From positions 1,345,188-1,409,187 of the forward strand of contig NZ_MJAH01000001.1 of the NCBI RefSeq assembly GCF_001746295.1: 64,000 nt of DNA, read 5' to 3'. The position numbers were made by a program, and so were the translations under genes. A model generated the notes under the pieces. It was given only the letters and a program-made list of their open reading frames with translations. It did not search any database and had not been told where the DNA came from. Shown in pieces: positions 25,858 to 35,654 of this stretch; position 1 is the first letter of the stretch, and every line of letters begins with the position of its first letter. This stretch comes from Streptomyces sp. LUP47B. Lineage in GTDB: Bacteria; Actinomycetota; Actinomycetes; Streptomycetales; Streptomycetaceae.

Positions 25858-26337
25858 TCACTCCGAACTCGTAGAGTCGAACCATGTGGGTGCGTCGGTC
25901 AGGGCCTGCTTGATCCGCTGCAGCCCGAACTCGTTCAGTTCCGGGAGGGCGTCCACCGCGAACCACCCCACCTCCAGCGACTCGTCGTCGTTGACCCGCG
26001 CCTCGCCGCCGACGGCCCGGCAGCGGAACGCGATGTCCATGTACTGGCAGATGTCGCCGTTGACATACGTCACGGCCTTGAGCGCCTGGACGACGATCAC
26101 CCGCTCGACGACGCAGTGCACGCCCGTCTCCTCCTCGACCTCCCGCACGGCACAGGCCGCGGGCTGCTCCCCCGGTTCCGGGATGCCACCGATCACCGAC
26201 CACTTGCCGGTGTCCGAGCGACGGTGGAGCAGCACTCTGCCTTCGTCGTCGAGGACGACGGCGCTGACGCCGGGGAGCCAGAGCAGGTCATGACCGATGG
26301 ACCGGCGCAGGGTGCGGATGAAGTCAGGAGTAGCCAT
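25858..26337 (-). CDS. NUDIX hydrolase
   Basis: Pyrophosphohydrolase of 159 residues. The NUDIX box [24 protein letters not shown] is complete, with the catalytic glutamates in REVEEE. The N-terminal part [27 protein letters not shown] and later [20 protein letters not shown] resemble actinobacterial NUDIX proteins of unknown substrate. The longer frame back to 26556 lies inside the lnt coding region and is rejected. Start ATG 26337 has an AGGAG site and lies 11 bases after the lnt stop, so it is co-transcribed with lnt. Confidence 0.9.
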   Translation of the reverse strand: MATPDFIRTLRRSIGHDLLWLPGVSAVVLDDEGRVLLHRRSDTGKWSVIGGIPEPGEQPAACAVREVEEETGVHCVVERVIVVQALKAVTYVNGDICQYMDIAFRCRAVGGEARVNDDESLEVGWFAVDALPELNEFGLQRIKQALTDAPTWFDSTSSE

Positions 26338-26347
26338 GTCTGCGACC

Positions 26348-27952
26348 CTAACCGCGACGCCCTCGCACTCCGGCGCCGATCGCCCAGCCGAGCCCGCCCG
26401 CGGCGACCAGCACCAGGGCCATTTCCGGCAGGATGCCCAGCCGGGTCGCCGGGGTCTGCGTCGACCGCAGCGGCACCTTCTGCACCAGCGAGTCGGCCAC
26501 GAACATCCCGGTCCTCTGAGTGATCTTCCCGTCCGGCATGATGATCGCGCTGACACCGCTGGTCACCGGCACGGTGACGGTCCTGCTGTGCTCCACGGCA
26601 CGCACCCGGGACATGGCGAGCTGCTGGTAGGTCATCTCGCTGCGGTCGAAGGTCGCGTTGTTGCTCGGCACGGAGATCAGCTGCGCGCCGTCGGTGACCT
26701 CGGAGCGCACGGCCCAGTCGAACGCGGCCTCGTAGCAGGTGACCAGACCGACCTTGGCGTTGGCCATCTGGAACACGCCCGGCTTGGTGCCCCGGCTGAA
26801 GTCCTGGTGGACCATGGTGGTCCAGTTCTTGTTGATCGCGCCGACGAGGGAGCGCAGCGGGAGGTACTCGCCGAACGGCTGGATCTGCCGCTTGTCGTAG
26901 GTGTCGGTGGGGCCCTTGACCGGGTCCCACAGGATCTGCTCGTTGTAGAGCTTGCCGTCCCGTTCGACGACGCCGCCGACGGAGATCGGCGCGTCGATGG
27001 CCTTGGCCGCCTGCTCGATGACCACGGCCGCGTCGGCGTCGGTGAAGGGGTCGACGTCGGAGGAGTTCTCCGGCCACAGCACGATGTCGGGCTTCGCGAT
27101 CTTGCCGGCCTTCACCTCGGCGGCCAGCCGCTCGGTCTCGCGCGCGTGGTAGTCCAGCACGGCGCGCCGCTGGGCGTTGAACTCCAGCCCCGCGCGCGGC
27201 ACGTTGCCCTGGATGGCCGCGACGGTCACGGTGCCGTCCTCGGCCTTGTCGCTCACGAGCGTCCGGGCCGCGAGCGCCCCGACCACCGGGACGGCCACGC
27301 TCAGCAGGGCCACGGCCGCGGCCGGGCGTCGTACGGCACCGGTCCCCCGCCGCTCCGCGACCAGCCGGACGATCTCGTACAGGCCGAACCCGCACAGCAC
27401 GACGGCGAAGCCCAGGACGGGCGTGCCGCCCACCGCGGCGAGCGGCAAGAAGACGCCGTCCGCCTGTCCGAACGCGATCTTGCCCCAGGGAAAGCCGTGG
27501 AACGGCGCACGCGCGCGTGCCGCTTCCGCGGCGATCCACACGGCGGCCGCCCACACCGGTGAGCCCGGCAGCTTGGACACCGCGGCGACGCCGACGCCGA
27601 CCAGCGCGACGAAGATCGCCTCGATCGCCACCAGTGCGAGCCAGGGCCCGGGACCGACCTCGACGCCGGTCCACACCAGCAGCGGCAGCAGGAAGCCCAG
27701 GCCGAAGAGGTAGCCGAGTCCGAAGGCCGCCTTCCAGCCGCGGCCGCGCAGCACCCAGCCGAAGACGGCGAAGGCGGGCACGGCCAGCCACCACAGGGTG
27801 CGTGGCGGGAAACTGACGTACAGCAGCACTCCGGAGAGCGCCGCGGCGGCGGCCGGGACGAGACGGCGGAGCCGGGCGGCCCAGCGGGAGGCGGGCGCGG
27901 ACTGCGGTTCCAGCTGGTCCGACTCGTCCACGGAAGTTGCGGTGACGGTCAC
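26348..27952 (-). CDS. lnt: apolipoprotein N-acyltransferase
   Basis: Third enzyme of lipoprotein maturation; adds an acyl chain to the N-terminal cysteine of lipoproteins. 534 residues, with six or so membrane helices in the first 220 residues and an external nitrilase-like domain. The Glu-Lys-Cys triad is visible as [22 protein letters not shown] and [15 protein letters not shown] final membrane helix ([21 protein letters not shown]) closes the protein. GTG 27952 was chosen since homologues start close to the hydrophobic region; the frame continues to 28081 without support. Confidence 0.92.
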   Translation of the reverse strand: MTVTATSVDESDQLEPQSAPASRWAARLRRLVPAAAAALSGVLLYVSFPPRTLWWLAVPAFAVFGWVLRGRGWKAAFGLGYLFGLGFLLPLLVWTGVEVGPGPWLALVAIEAIFVALVGVGVAAVSKLPGSPVWAAAVWIAAEAARARAPFHGFPWGKIAFGQADGVFLPLAAVGGTPVLGFAVVLCGFGLYEIVRLVAERRGTGAVRRPAAAVALLSVAVPVVGALAARTLVSDKAEDGTVTVAAIQGNVPRAGLEFNAQRRAVLDYHARETERLAAEVKAGKIAKPDIVLWPENSSDVDPFTDADAAVVIEQAAKAIDAPISVGGVVERDGKLYNEQILWDPVKGPTDTYDKRQIQPFGEYLPLRSLVGAINKNWTTMVHQDFSRGTKPGVFQMANAKVGLVTCYEAAFDWAVRSEVTDGAQLISVPSNNATFDRSEMTYQQLAMSRVRAVEHSRTVTVPVTSGVSAIIMPDGKITQRTGMFVADSLVQKVPLRSTQTPATRLGILPEMALVLVAAGGLGWAIGAGVRGRRG

Positions 27953-28192
27953 TCCGGGAGTGTACGGCCGTTGACCTTGGCGTCGACAGCGCGGTCCGCC
28001 AGGCGGCCGTGGCCCGTGGCCCGGCACCTGAACCGTGATGTGGCCGGGCAACCCCGCGCAACTCGTCCACAAATCGCCCATCAGCCGTTACGGTGTGCCG
28101 AAGTCCTCGGCGTACGGGCCGATCGCGTGCGGACGGCGAGGACCACAGGTCGGGGGACCGGGGTGTCGGGGGGCGGGGTGGGTTCCACGGGG

Positions 28193-29221
28193 ATGACGTC
28201 TGTTGCCGGTTCTTCGGAGGACGGCGACAGACGAAACGTTTCTGACGTGGTGGGCGTGCTGGTGCTCGGAGCCAGTGCCACCTGGTCGCTGATCACCGCC
28301 GCCGCACACGACGGCCGTCCGGAGGGTGTCCTGCTCGCCTTGCTGGCCGTGGCCGCGGGGTATGCCGCCGGCCGGATCTCGGGGGCGCTGCTGCCGGTCG
28401 CCGCCCCTTGCGCCGCCGCCCTGACCGGACTGGGCCTGGCGGTGGTTCTCCCCCACCTGTCGCCGGGCCCCGAGACCGTCGCGCCGCTCGGTCACGCGGG
28501 CGCCGCGGCCGCCCTGCTGACGCTCGCCACCGGCGCCGCGTGCTGCGCCGCCTGGACCACCGGATCGCCCGCCGTGCGGCTCCTGATGCGTCTGATGGCC
28601 GTCGGCATCGCGGTGGCCTCGACCGCCCTGGGGTCGGTCTCCGGGCTGGTCACCTGTGCGGCGGTGCTGCTGTGCTCCCTCGCGGCGGGCCAGATGCCTC
28701 ACCGCGGTCCTGGCATCGCGGGTCTCACCCTCGCCGCGACCGCGGTGACCGGTCTGACCTGGGCGGTGGCCGGGAACGCCGTCCCGGACGGACTCACCGA
28801 GTCGCTGCGCGGCCGGTTCACCCCGCACCGCATCGGCCTGTGGCACGACGCCCTCGGCCTGGCCCGCGAGAACACCGCCCTCGGGGTGGGGCCAGGCCGC
28901 TTCGGCGAGCTCAGCACGACGGCGGCCCAGTCACTGCCGCCCGACGGAAAACCTCACTCGGCACCGCTTCAGATGGCCGCCGAGCAGGGCCTGGTCGGGG
29001 CACTTCTGCTGGGGGCGGCCTTCTGCTGGCTGCTGTACGCGCTGTGGCGCTCTCCCCGCCCCACGCCTGTCGTCCTCACCGCGGGCGCGGCCCTGACGGC
29101 GCTGGCGGCGATCGCCTCGGTGGGCAACGCGCTGAGCTTCACGATGGTGTCGGTGGGCGCGGGGCTCCTGGCGGGTCTGGCGACGGCCCACCCGCTCGCC
29201 GAGGAACAGGCCCCGCAGTGA
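28193..29221 (+). CDS. O-antigen ligase/polymerase-like membrane protein
   Basis: About 342 residues with nine or ten hydrophobic segments. The central external-loop motif ESLRGRFTPHRIGLWHDALG-LARENTALGVGPGRF, followed by HSAPLQMAAEQGLVGALLLG, is the Wzy_C signature of O-antigen ligases and polymerases. A possible role is polymerising or ligating a surface glycan. The protein is shorter than most members. ATG 28193 is a guess; the frame opens at 27971 and other GTG starts exist. No polysaccharide cluster is adjacent, so function is uncertain. Confidence 0.78.
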   Translation: MTSVAGSSEDGDRRNVSDVVGVLVLGASATWSLITAAAHDGRPEGVLLALLAVAAGYAAGRISGALLPVAAPCAAALTGLGLAVVLPHLSPGPETVAPLGHAGAAAALLTLATGAACCAAWTTGSPAVRLLMRLMAVGIAVASTALGSVSGLVTCAAVLLCSLAAGQMPHRGPGIAGLTLAATAVTGLTWAVAGNAVPDGLTESLRGRFTPHRIGLWHDALGLARENTALGVGPGRFGELSTTAAQSLPPDGKPHSAPLQMAAEQGLVGALLLGAAFCWLLYALWRSPRPTPVVLTAGAALTALAAIASVGNALSFTMVSVGAGLLAGLATAHPLAEEQAPQ

Positions 29222-29236
29222 CCGATCGGCCCGGAC

Positions 29237-29785
29237 TCAGCGTCGCGGACTCGTGGCGCCCGGCCGCAGCCGGTCGCGGATGATGCGTACGGCGGACTCC
29301 GCGTCGTCCACGGTGATCGTGAACGTGTGCCCGTCCCACAGTTGGAGGACCACACCCTCACCACGGCGTACGACTACCGCGGTGCCCTTCTCGGGCCGCC
29401 ACCGGTAGCCCCAGCCGCCCCACTGGCGCGGGTTGACGTGGGGCGCGAACTCGGCACCGGCGACATGCGCCAGCGGGATCCGCCGACGCGGCACACCGAT
29501 GTGGCCGCAGCGCACCTCCAGGCACTCCATGTCGACCTTGAGGGCCACATGGACGAAGCCGAGCGTGAGGAAGAGGACCAGCAGTCCGGCCGCGATGCAG
29601 CCGACCACGGACATGACCAGCGGGGCGACGCCCGAGGTCCACGCCGAGTCGACGGCGAGCTCGACGCCGAGCGCCACGATCGCGGCGCCGCCGAGCGCCA
29701 AGAGCCACTGGACCCGGTTGGAGGCGCGACCGGTCCAGACGTCGGTGTGGTGCGAGGTCTGCTCGCCGTGGGGGTGGTCCCTCAT
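29237..29785 (-). CDS. two-helix membrane protein with soluble PH-like C-terminus
   Basis: 182 residues: a charged N-terminus (MRDHPHGEQTSHHTD), two transmembrane helices (WLLALGGAAIVALGVELA and SVVGCIAAGLLVLFLTLGFV), then a beta-rich C-terminal part (RCGHIGVPRRRIPLAHVAGAE, GTAVVVRRGEGVVLQLWDG). The pattern is that of small membrane proteins with a bacterial PH-like domain. Function unknown. Its 3' end is 15 bases from that of the convergent O-antigen-ligase-like gene. Confidence 0.75.
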   Translation of the reverse strand: MRDHPHGEQTSHHTDVWTGRASNRVQWLLALGGAAIVALGVELAVDSAWTSGVAPLVMSVVGCIAAGLLVLFLTLGFVHVALKVDMECLEVRCGHIGVPRRRIPLAHVAGAEFAPHVNPRQWGGWGYRWRPEKGTAVVVRRGEGVVLQLWDGHTFTITVDDAESAVRIIRDRLRPGATSPRR

Positions 29786-29875
29786 GCATATGAGGTTACT
29801 CAGGTTTCGCCGTGCGGGTACCTCGTCGCGGAGAGTGACTGCTCCGGACGGGGGCTCCCCGGCCGTCCGCGGCGG

Positions 29876-30664
29876 TCAGCGGGCGGGTGCGGCCGTGCGC
29901 AGGAGCCGGCCTTCCGCGTAGGCCAGGGCGGGCGCGGGCAGGGCGCTTCCCTCACGTCCGCTCAGCAGCACCGTGAGGGTGCCGGTGGCCGCGGCCTCGG
30001 GCGCGGGCTGCTCGCCGATCCGGCGCAACGCCTGGGCGGCGACCGCTCCGGCGGAGCCGAGCAGGACGAGTGGCGGACGGCCGGGACGCTGTACGGCGGC
30101 ACGGATGCGCTCGGCGACCAGTTCGTAGTGGGTGCAGCCCAGGACGACGGTCGTCACGTCCTCGGGGGTCAGGGCGGCGGCCGCGGCGACGGCGGCGTCG
30201 ATGGCGGCCTCGTCGGCGTGCTCCACCGCCTCGGCGAGGCCGTGGCAGGGCACCTCGGTGGCCGGCACCCCGTCGGCGAACTCCTCGATGAGACCGCGCT
30301 GGTAGGGGCTGCCGGTGGTGGCGGGCGTCGCCCAGACGGCGAAGGGGCGGCCGCCGGACGCCGCGGGCTTGATCGCGGGAACGGTGCCGATGACCGGCAG
30401 CTCCGGTTCGAGGCGGGCGCGCAGCGCGGCCAGGGCGTGCACGGTGGCGGTGTTGCAGCCGATGATCAGGGCCTCGGGCCCGTGGGCGGCGGCGGCCTCG
30501 GCGAGGTTCAGAGCGCGCCCGATGATGTCGTCCGGCGTCCGGGGGCCCCACGGCATGCCGTCGGGGTCGAGGGAGAGCACGAGATCGGCGTCGGGGCGCA
30601 GTCGCCGTACCGCGGCGGTGGCCGCCAGCAGGCCGATTCCGGAGTCCAGGAGCGCGATCTTCAC
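29876..30664 (-). CDS. aspartate/glutamate racemase family protein (MurI-like)
   Basis: 262-residue cofactor-independent racemase. The first catalytic cysteine is in GCNTATVHAL (about residue 70), the second in VVLGCTHYELVAERI (about 180); the N-terminal strand IALLDSGIGLLAA aligns with the usual DSGxGG. It most likely makes D-glutamate for peptidoglycan, but as Streptomyces carry several racemases, the main murI may be elsewhere. GTG 30664 is the start consistent with family N-termini; a longer frame runs through the divergent glycosyltransferase gene. Confidence 0.82.
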   Translation of the reverse strand: MKIALLDSGIGLLAATAAVRRLRPDADLVLSLDPDGMPWGPRTPDDIIGRALNLAEAAAAHGPEALIIGCNTATVHALAALRARLEPELPVIGTVPAIKPAASGGRPFAVWATPATTGSPYQRGLIEEFADGVPATEVPCHGLAEAVEHADEAAIDAAVAAAAALTPEDVTTVVLGCTHYELVAERIRAAVQRPGRPPLVLLGSAGAVAAQALRRIGEQPAPEAAATGTLTVLLSGREGSALPAPALAYAEGRLLRTAAPAR

Positions 30665-30721
30665 CCGGCCACGATAGACGATGTGCCCTTGGGCGCCGGT
30701 CCCGTGGGGCAGACTGCGCGC

Positions 30722-31900
30722 GTGAGCGCCATCGCGTGGACCGCCGCCGTATCCCTCGCCGCCTGGCTGTGGCTGCTGCTCTGCCAGGGCTTCTTCTGGC
30801 GCACGGATGTGAGACTGCCGCCGGAGCGGGATCCGCGGGTCTGGCCCTCGGTGGGTGTGGTGGTGCCGGCTCGCGACGAGGCCGAGGTACTGCCCGCGAG
30901 TCTTCCCTCTCTCCTGGCCCAGGACTATCCGGGCCGGGCGGAGGTCTTCCTCGTCGACGACGGCAGCACGGACGGCACCGGGGAGCTGGCCCGCGAGCTG
31001 GCGCGTCTGCGGGGCGGGCTGCCGTTGACCGTGTCCTCGCCGGGCGAGCCGCCGGCGGGGTGGACGGGCAAGCTCTGGGCGGTGCGCCACGGTATCGGCC
31101 TGGCACGCGCGCGTGATCCCGAGTACCTGCTGCTGACGGACGCCGACATCGCCCACGAGCCGGACAGCCTGCGGCGGCTGGTGGCCGCCGCGCACGCCGG
31201 GGGCTTCGACGTCGTCTCGCAGATGGCCCGGCTGCGGGTGGAGAGCCTGTGGGAGCGGCTCGTGGTGCCGGCGTTCGTCTACTTCTTCGCGCAGCTGTAT
31301 CCGTTCCGCCGGATCGGCAGGAAGGGGGCTCGGACGGCGGCCGCGGCGGGCGGCTGCGTCCTGCTGCGCGCCGAGACCGCCGAGCGGGCGCGGATCCCGG
31401 ACGCCATCCGGCAGGCCGTCATCGACGACGTGGCCCTCGCGCGGGCCGTCAAGGGCGTGGGCGGCCACATCTGGCTGGGCCTCGCCGAGCGGGTGGACAG
31501 CGTGCGCCCCTATCCCCGGCTGCACGACCTGTGGCGGATGGTGTCGCGCAGCGCCTACGCCCAGCTCCGCCACAACCCCCTGCTGCTGCTCGGAACGGTG
31601 GCCGGGCTCGCGCTGGTCTATCTCGTGCCGCCCGTCGCCGTCCTCACAGGTCTGGCTGCGGGGAGTACGGCGACGGTGGTGTCCGGTGCGCTCGCGTGGC
31701 TGGTCATGACGGGGACGTACGTCCCTATGCTCCGCTACTACCGGCAGCCGGTGTGGCTCGCACCCCTGCTGCCGTTCACCGCGTTCCTCTATCTCCTGAT
31801 GACGGTCGACTCGGCGGTGCAGCACTACCGGGGTCGCGGCGCGGCCTGGAAGGGCCGCACCTACGCGCGCCCGGACGCCGTCGCCGGCGAGGAGGGGTGA
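30722..31900 (+). CDS. family 2 glycosyltransferase, HpnB-like
   Basis: 392-residue membrane glycosyltransferase. N-terminal helix (AVSLAAWLWLLLCQGFFW), GT-A domain with VVVPARDEAEVL, VFLVDDGSTDGTGELA and LLLTDADIAHEP, and three C-terminal membrane helices (LLLGTVAGLALVYLV and others). The GWTGKLWAVRHGI segment is characteristic of the hopene-associated HpnB group. GTG 30722 is 57 bases from the racemase start. A hopanoid link is inferred by family only; no shc gene is in the window. Confidence 0.85.
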   Translation: MSAIAWTAAVSLAAWLWLLLCQGFFWRTDVRLPPERDPRVWPSVGVVVPARDEAEVLPASLPSLLAQDYPGRAEVFLVDDGSTDGTGELARELARLRGGLPLTVSSPGEPPAGWTGKLWAVRHGIGLARARDPEYLLLTDADIAHEPDSLRRLVAAAHAGGFDVVSQMARLRVESLWERLVVPAFVYFFAQLYPFRRIGRKGARTAAAAGGCVLLRAETAERARIPDAIRQAVIDDVALARAVKGVGGHIWLGLAERVDSVRPYPRLHDLWRMVSRSAYAQLRHNPLLLLGTVAGLALVYLVPPVAVLTGLAAGSTATVVSGALAWLVMTGTYVPMLRYYRQPVWLAPLLPFTAFLYLLMTVDSAVQHYRGRGAAWKGRTYARPDAVAGEEG

Positions 31901-31904
31901 GGCC

Positions 31905-33116
31905 TCACTTGCGGCCCGGTGTCCAGTTCATGCCCCAGCCGTAGACCTGGTCCACCGTCCGCTGCGGGCTCACCCCGCGGTCGGGCACCAGATAGCGGGC
32001 CTCGCGCTGGACGACCAGGTCGTCGCCGGTGTTGGTGATCAGGGCCAGCGCGCACACGGTCGAGGGCACGGTGCACTCGTCGAGGGAGAAGTCGATCGGG
32101 GCGCCGTGCTGCGGCTGGAGGGTGACCGTGGCGTGCAGGTCGGCGAAGGAACGCGCCCCCTCGTAGATGGTCACGAAGACCAGGATGCGCCGGAAGTCCC
32201 GCTTGTGGTCGAGGTTCACGGTGAGGTTCTCGCCGCTCGCGAGGGCACCGGTGCGGTCGTCGCCGTCGAGGTGGATGTACGGCGGCTGGTGCAGGGCTCC
32301 ATAGGCGTTGCCCAGCGCCTGTACGACTCCCTTGCGGCCGTCGGCGAGTTCGTAGAGGGCGCACAGGTCGAGGTCGAGGTCGGCGTGCATGGCCACCGCG
32401 CGACCGCGCTTGCTGCCCCAGCCCGAGAACTGTTTACGGACTTGCCAGTTGAGGTTCACACGCATCGCGCCCGAGGTGCCGCCCTGTTTGGCGAGGGAGA
32501 CCGAAGGCGCCGACTTGGTCAGCGTGACCTTGGAGAGGCGGACTGGTTGCGCAGGTGGGGCGGGCGGCGGGGCCATGGGTGCTGCCTGCTGGGGTTCGTC
32601 CACGGTGATACCGAAGTCCGTTGCCAGACCTTCCAGTCCGCTGTCATAGCCCTGACCGACGGCACGGAACTTCCAGGCGCCCTGACGGCGATAGAACTCC
32701 CCGAGAACGAAAGCGGTTTCTACTGTCGCACCCGCGCTGTCGAACCGCGCCGCCACTGTTTCCTGAGCGGCGTCCCGTACTTCGACATAGAGGTCCGGGA
32801 TCCGGGCGAAGGTCCCTCCGTCGGCGGAGGCGGCGAGTACGACGGTCTCCACCGACGGCTCCACGCGCGTGAGGTCGACGAGCAGTGTGTCGGTCACCCG
32901 GCCGCCGTCGGTCCGTTTGCCCTCGTGGCGGACGGCTCCAGAGGAGTGCTGCGGCTGGTTGTAGAAGACGAAGTCGGCGTCGGAGCGGACCTTTCCGCCG
33001 ACGAGCAGCAGTGCCGAGGCATCCGCGTCGGGGACTCCCGGTCCCGAGCGCCAGCCCAATTCGACGCGCAGTGCCGTCGTGGGCACCGGAGCGTTCGACC
33101 CTTTCGACATTGACAT
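31905..33116 (-). CDS. tandem TerD-domain tellurite/stress resistance protein
   Basis: 403-residue protein with two TerD domains: the first at about 1-180 ([48 protein letters not shown]), the second at about 220-400 ([52 protein letters not shown]). TerD domains bind calcium and are tied to tellurite and envelope or phage stress. A Pro-rich linker ([16 protein letters not shown]) joins them. Start ATG 33116 follows GGGGGCGG; an ATG at 33128 is also in frame. The stop lies 5 bases from the convergent glycosyltransferase stop. Confidence 0.92.
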   Translation of the reverse strand: MSMSKGSNAPVPTTALRVELGWRSGPGVPDADASALLLVGGKVRSDADFVFYNQPQHSSGAVRHEGKRTDGGRVTDTLLVDLTRVEPSVETVVLAASADGGTFARIPDLYVEVRDAAQETVAARFDSAGATVETAFVLGEFYRRQGAWKFRAVGQGYDSGLEGLATDFGITVDEPQQAAPMAPPPAPPAQPVRLSKVTLTKSAPSVSLAKQGGTSGAMRVNLNWQVRKQFSGWGSKRGRAVAMHADLDLDLCALYELADGRKGVVQALGNAYGALHQPPYIHLDGDDRTGALASGENLTVNLDHKRDFRRILVFVTIYEGARSFADLHATVTLQPQHGAPIDFSLDECTVPSTVCALALITNTGDDLVVQREARYLVPDRGVSPQRTVDQVYGWGMNWTPGRK

Positions 33117-33406
33117 GTCCGCCCCCATCAGATGTCGGCAGTCCAGGACGCGCCCCGGAGGTCCTTCGAGTTCTACGCGCTCAACCTATTCCCCCGGGGC
33201 ACCGAACACCCATCCCACGGACAGGAAGATCGCCGGTCAACCCTCGGTAACCCTCTGGGAACTCGGCCTTTACACGGATGGGACCTGGATTGGCGTCCTT
33301 TTTTGCCGAGTTCGCTCGCATTGGGGATCCCACGTCACTGCCGACACGGAAAACAACCCTCTTATCGGTCTCCCCAACCAGCACATCGTGGGCTTAACTT
33401 ATTGCC
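33117..33406. other. relatively AT-rich divergent promoter region
   Basis: About 290 bases between the TerD gene and the Tyr/Pro-rich protein. It is visibly lower in GC than its surroundings and contains a run of six T (33299-33304). I could not define promoter elements with certainty. The downstream gene's ATG (33407) has no ribosome site, so its transcript may be leaderless. Confidence 0.5.
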
Positions 33407-33847
33407 ATGACCTCCCCCCGCTCCACTTATGGCGGCGGCTACTACTCCGCCTCCTTCCCGGACACTCCGATCTACGACTCGCTCGTGGCCGAGCGGGGCA
33501 CCCCGCAGATCGCCCCGATCCGGGTCCCTGCCGCGTACGACGTCCCGGCGAGCAACCTGCCCGCGCTTCCGTCCGGGCTGCCCGCTCTTCCCGCGGGTCC
33601 CTCCTACTCCTCCTACAGCTACCCGCAGGCGCAGCAGCCCTCTCCGCTGCAGCAGGCGCCCGGGGCGTACATCCCGCAGCAGGCCGCCGCGCCCCGTGGT
33701 TATCCCGGGCAGCAACAGCAGCAACCGCGTCAGGCCGGCCCCGGCATGGGCACGGGCTACGAGGCGATGCGCCCCGCGGCTCCCCGGCCCGCTCCGGCGG
33801 CTCCCTACCAGGACCCGTACAACAACCAGCAGTACCGCGGGTACTGA
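33407..33847 (+). CDS. Tyr/Pro/Gln-rich protein, Streptomyces-type, unknown function
   Basis: 146 residues. A conserved-looking N-terminus (MTSPRSTYGGGYYSASFPDT and PIYDSLVAERGTPQIAPIRV) is followed by a low-complexity tail rich in Pro, Gln, Ala and Tyr (YIPQQAAAPRGYPGQQQQQP, NNQQYRGY). I recognise this as a widespread Streptomyces hypothetical (probably the DUF6643 group, not certain). No signal peptide or membrane helix. Codon use is typical of real genes here. No ribosome site precedes the ATG. Confidence 0.8.
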   Translation: MTSPRSTYGGGYYSASFPDTPIYDSLVAERGTPQIAPIRVPAAYDVPASNLPALPSGLPALPAGPSYSSYSYPQAQQPSPLQQAPGAYIPQQAAAPRGYPGQQQQQPRQAGPGMGTGYEAMRPAAPRPAPAAPYQDPYNNQQYRGY

Positions 33848-33889
33848 TTCCCCTCCCGGGCTGTCGGTGCCGCCTGGCACGATGGCCTC

Positions 33890-34717
33890 ATGGGGAATGC
33901 GCAGCTGCTGTCGATCCACGTCCATCCGGTCAAGGCGTTCCGGGGTCTGGCACCCCGGGAGGCCGAGGTGGAGCCCTGGGGGCTGGCCGGGGACCGGCGC
34001 TGGGCCCTGGTCGACGACGGGGGAAAGGTCGTCACACAACGACAGCAGCCGCGCCTCGCACTGGCCGCCGCCGAGCTGTTGCCCGGCGGCGGCGTCGTTC
34101 TGTCCGCGCCCGGCATGGATCCGCTGACCGTGCCGGTTCCCGAGCCGGCCGGGACCATCACGCTGGACATCTTCGGGGACAAGGTCGAAGGGGTACCCGC
34201 CGCCGACGCGGCCGCGCACGCGTGGTGCAGCGAGTACCTCGGCGCCCGGACCCGCCTCGTCCACATGGACGACCCCGCCACCCGCCGCCCGGTCGAACCC
34301 GAGTACGCGCTGCCGGGCGAGACCGTCACCTTCGCCGACGGATATCCGCTGCTGCTCGCCTCCGCGGCCTCCCTCGACGCCCTCAACTCCCTGATCGCCG
34401 AGGGCCCGCACGCGGCCGAGGGCCCCCTGCCCATGAACCGCTTCCGGCCGAACGTCGTCGTGGGCGGCACCGACGCCTGGGCCGAGGACGACTGGTCGCT
34501 CCTCGCGATCGGGGACGTGACCTTCCGGGTGGCCAAGATGTGCGGGCGATGCGTGGTGACCACCACCGACCAGGCCGCTGCCGTCCGCGGCAAGGAGCCC
34601 CTGCACACCCTGGGCCGGCACCGCCGCCTCGGCGGCAAGCTCGCCTTCGGACAGAATCTCGTGCCCCGGTCCCGCGGCACGATCGGGGTCGGCGACCCGG
34701 TCAGGATCCTCGAATAG
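33890..34717 (+). CDS. MOSC-domain protein with N-terminal beta barrel
   Basis: 275 residues: a MOSC N-terminal beta-barrel domain (LLSIHVHPVKAFRGLAPREA, GDRRWALVDDGGK) and a C-terminal MOSC domain (NRFRPNVVVGG, ending IGVGDPVRILE). The conserved cysteine in AKMCGRCVVTTTDQ would ligate molybdenum in mARC/YcbX-like N-hydroxylate reductases. Likely role is reduction of N-hydroxylated compounds or sulfur transfer to molybdenum cofactor. The protein lacks an attached 2Fe-2S domain, so an external electron donor is needed. Confidence 0.9.
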   Translation: MGNAQLLSIHVHPVKAFRGLAPREAEVEPWGLAGDRRWALVDDGGKVVTQRQQPRLALAAAELLPGGGVVLSAPGMDPLTVPVPEPAGTITLDIFGDKVEGVPAADAAAHAWCSEYLGARTRLVHMDDPATRRPVEPEYALPGETVTFADGYPLLLASAASLDALNSLIAEGPHAAEGPLPMNRFRPNVVVGGTDAWAEDDWSLLAIGDVTFRVAKMCGRCVVTTTDQAAAVRGKEPLHTLGRHRRLGGKLAFGQNLVPRSRGTIGVGDPVRILE

Positions 34718-34937
34718 ACGGGCAGCGGCTCGACGCGGCTGCGGCGGACAAAGTTCCGTCAAAGATCGACCCGGGCCCCGGCCACGGGAACACCGCCCGG
34801 GTGCCCGCACGTTGGGACTTTCATGAGGAGTTCATGAGAGGACCCGGCCGCAGGTGATTTCGCTCTCTCTTCGGCCGGTCCCGCGCGTGAACGACTCCGC
34901 CGGGGGTTATCACGGAGCGGGAAGGGGGGTGCGGACG

Positions 34938-35543
34938 GTGCGAGCGATCAGCGGACTCTGGCGTTGGCGGCGCAACCCGCTGCGCCGCGGGACCGACCTG
35001 GCCGAGGCCTGGGTGGGCCTGCTGGCCCTGCTGCTGATCCTGGTCGTCGGACCGGTGATCGGGTCCGTCACCGGGGGTGTGGCCCAGGACGCGCTGCAGC
35101 GGTCGGTCCGCGAACAGCAGGATTCCCGCCGGATGGTGACGGCGACCGTGATCCGCAAACTGGACCGCTCGCCGCTGGACGCCGACCCCGAGGCCGCCTC
35201 GGGGCGGGACGTGCGCAGCCGGGTCGTGGCCGACTGGACCGCGCCGGACGGCAGCACGCACAAGGGCACGGTGCTGGCCGCGCTCCAGACCCCGCACCGC
35301 GGAGACCACTTCAGCCTGTGGACCGACCTCCACGGACGCATAGCCGCCCGGCCGCTGGACTCCGCGACTGCCACCACGCACGCAGTCCTCGCGGGCACAG
35401 GGGCGGCACTGCTGACCGCGGGCCTGATCGAGGGCGGCAGGCGGCTCGCCGTCTGGCGCATGGTCCGTCGCCGGTACGCCCGTTGGGACCAGGCCTGGGA
35501 CCGCGCGGGCCCGGACTGGGGCCGCACCGGCACCGGCAGTTGA
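34938..35543 (+). CDS. two-helix membrane protein, Rv1733c-like
   Basis: 201 residues. N-terminal WRWRRNPLRRGTDLAEAW leads into a membrane helix (VGLLALLLILVVGPVIGSVT). A soluble external segment (SVREQQDSRRMVTATVIRKL, HRGDHFSLWTDLHGR) precedes a second helix (AVLAGTGAALLTAGLIEGG) and a basic C-terminus. The layout matches Rv1733c-type actinobacterial membrane proteins of unknown function. GTG 34938 is chosen for GAAGGGGGG at a proper distance; the frame extends to 34854. Confidence 0.75.
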   Translation: MRAISGLWRWRRNPLRRGTDLAEAWVGLLALLLILVVGPVIGSVTGGVAQDALQRSVREQQDSRRMVTATVIRKLDRSPLDADPEAASGRDVRSRVVADWTAPDGSTHKGTVLAALQTPHRGDHFSLWTDLHGRIAARPLDSATATTHAVLAGTGAALLTAGLIEGGRRLAVWRMVRRRYARWDQAWDRAGPDWGRTGTGS

Positions 35544-35654
35544 CGGCCTTACGGCTCTGGTCAACCCACCACCCGCGCGCACGCTACGGTGGACCGGCCG
35601 AGGTTCTTCGGCAGCACAAACCCGCGTACGTCGAGGTGGGGGCACAGCAACGCC

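Noticed and set aside
26338-26556. Upstream extension of the NUDIX frame
   Set aside because: It lies inside the lnt coding sequence on the same strand, in another frame, and ATG 26337 has a good ribosome site.
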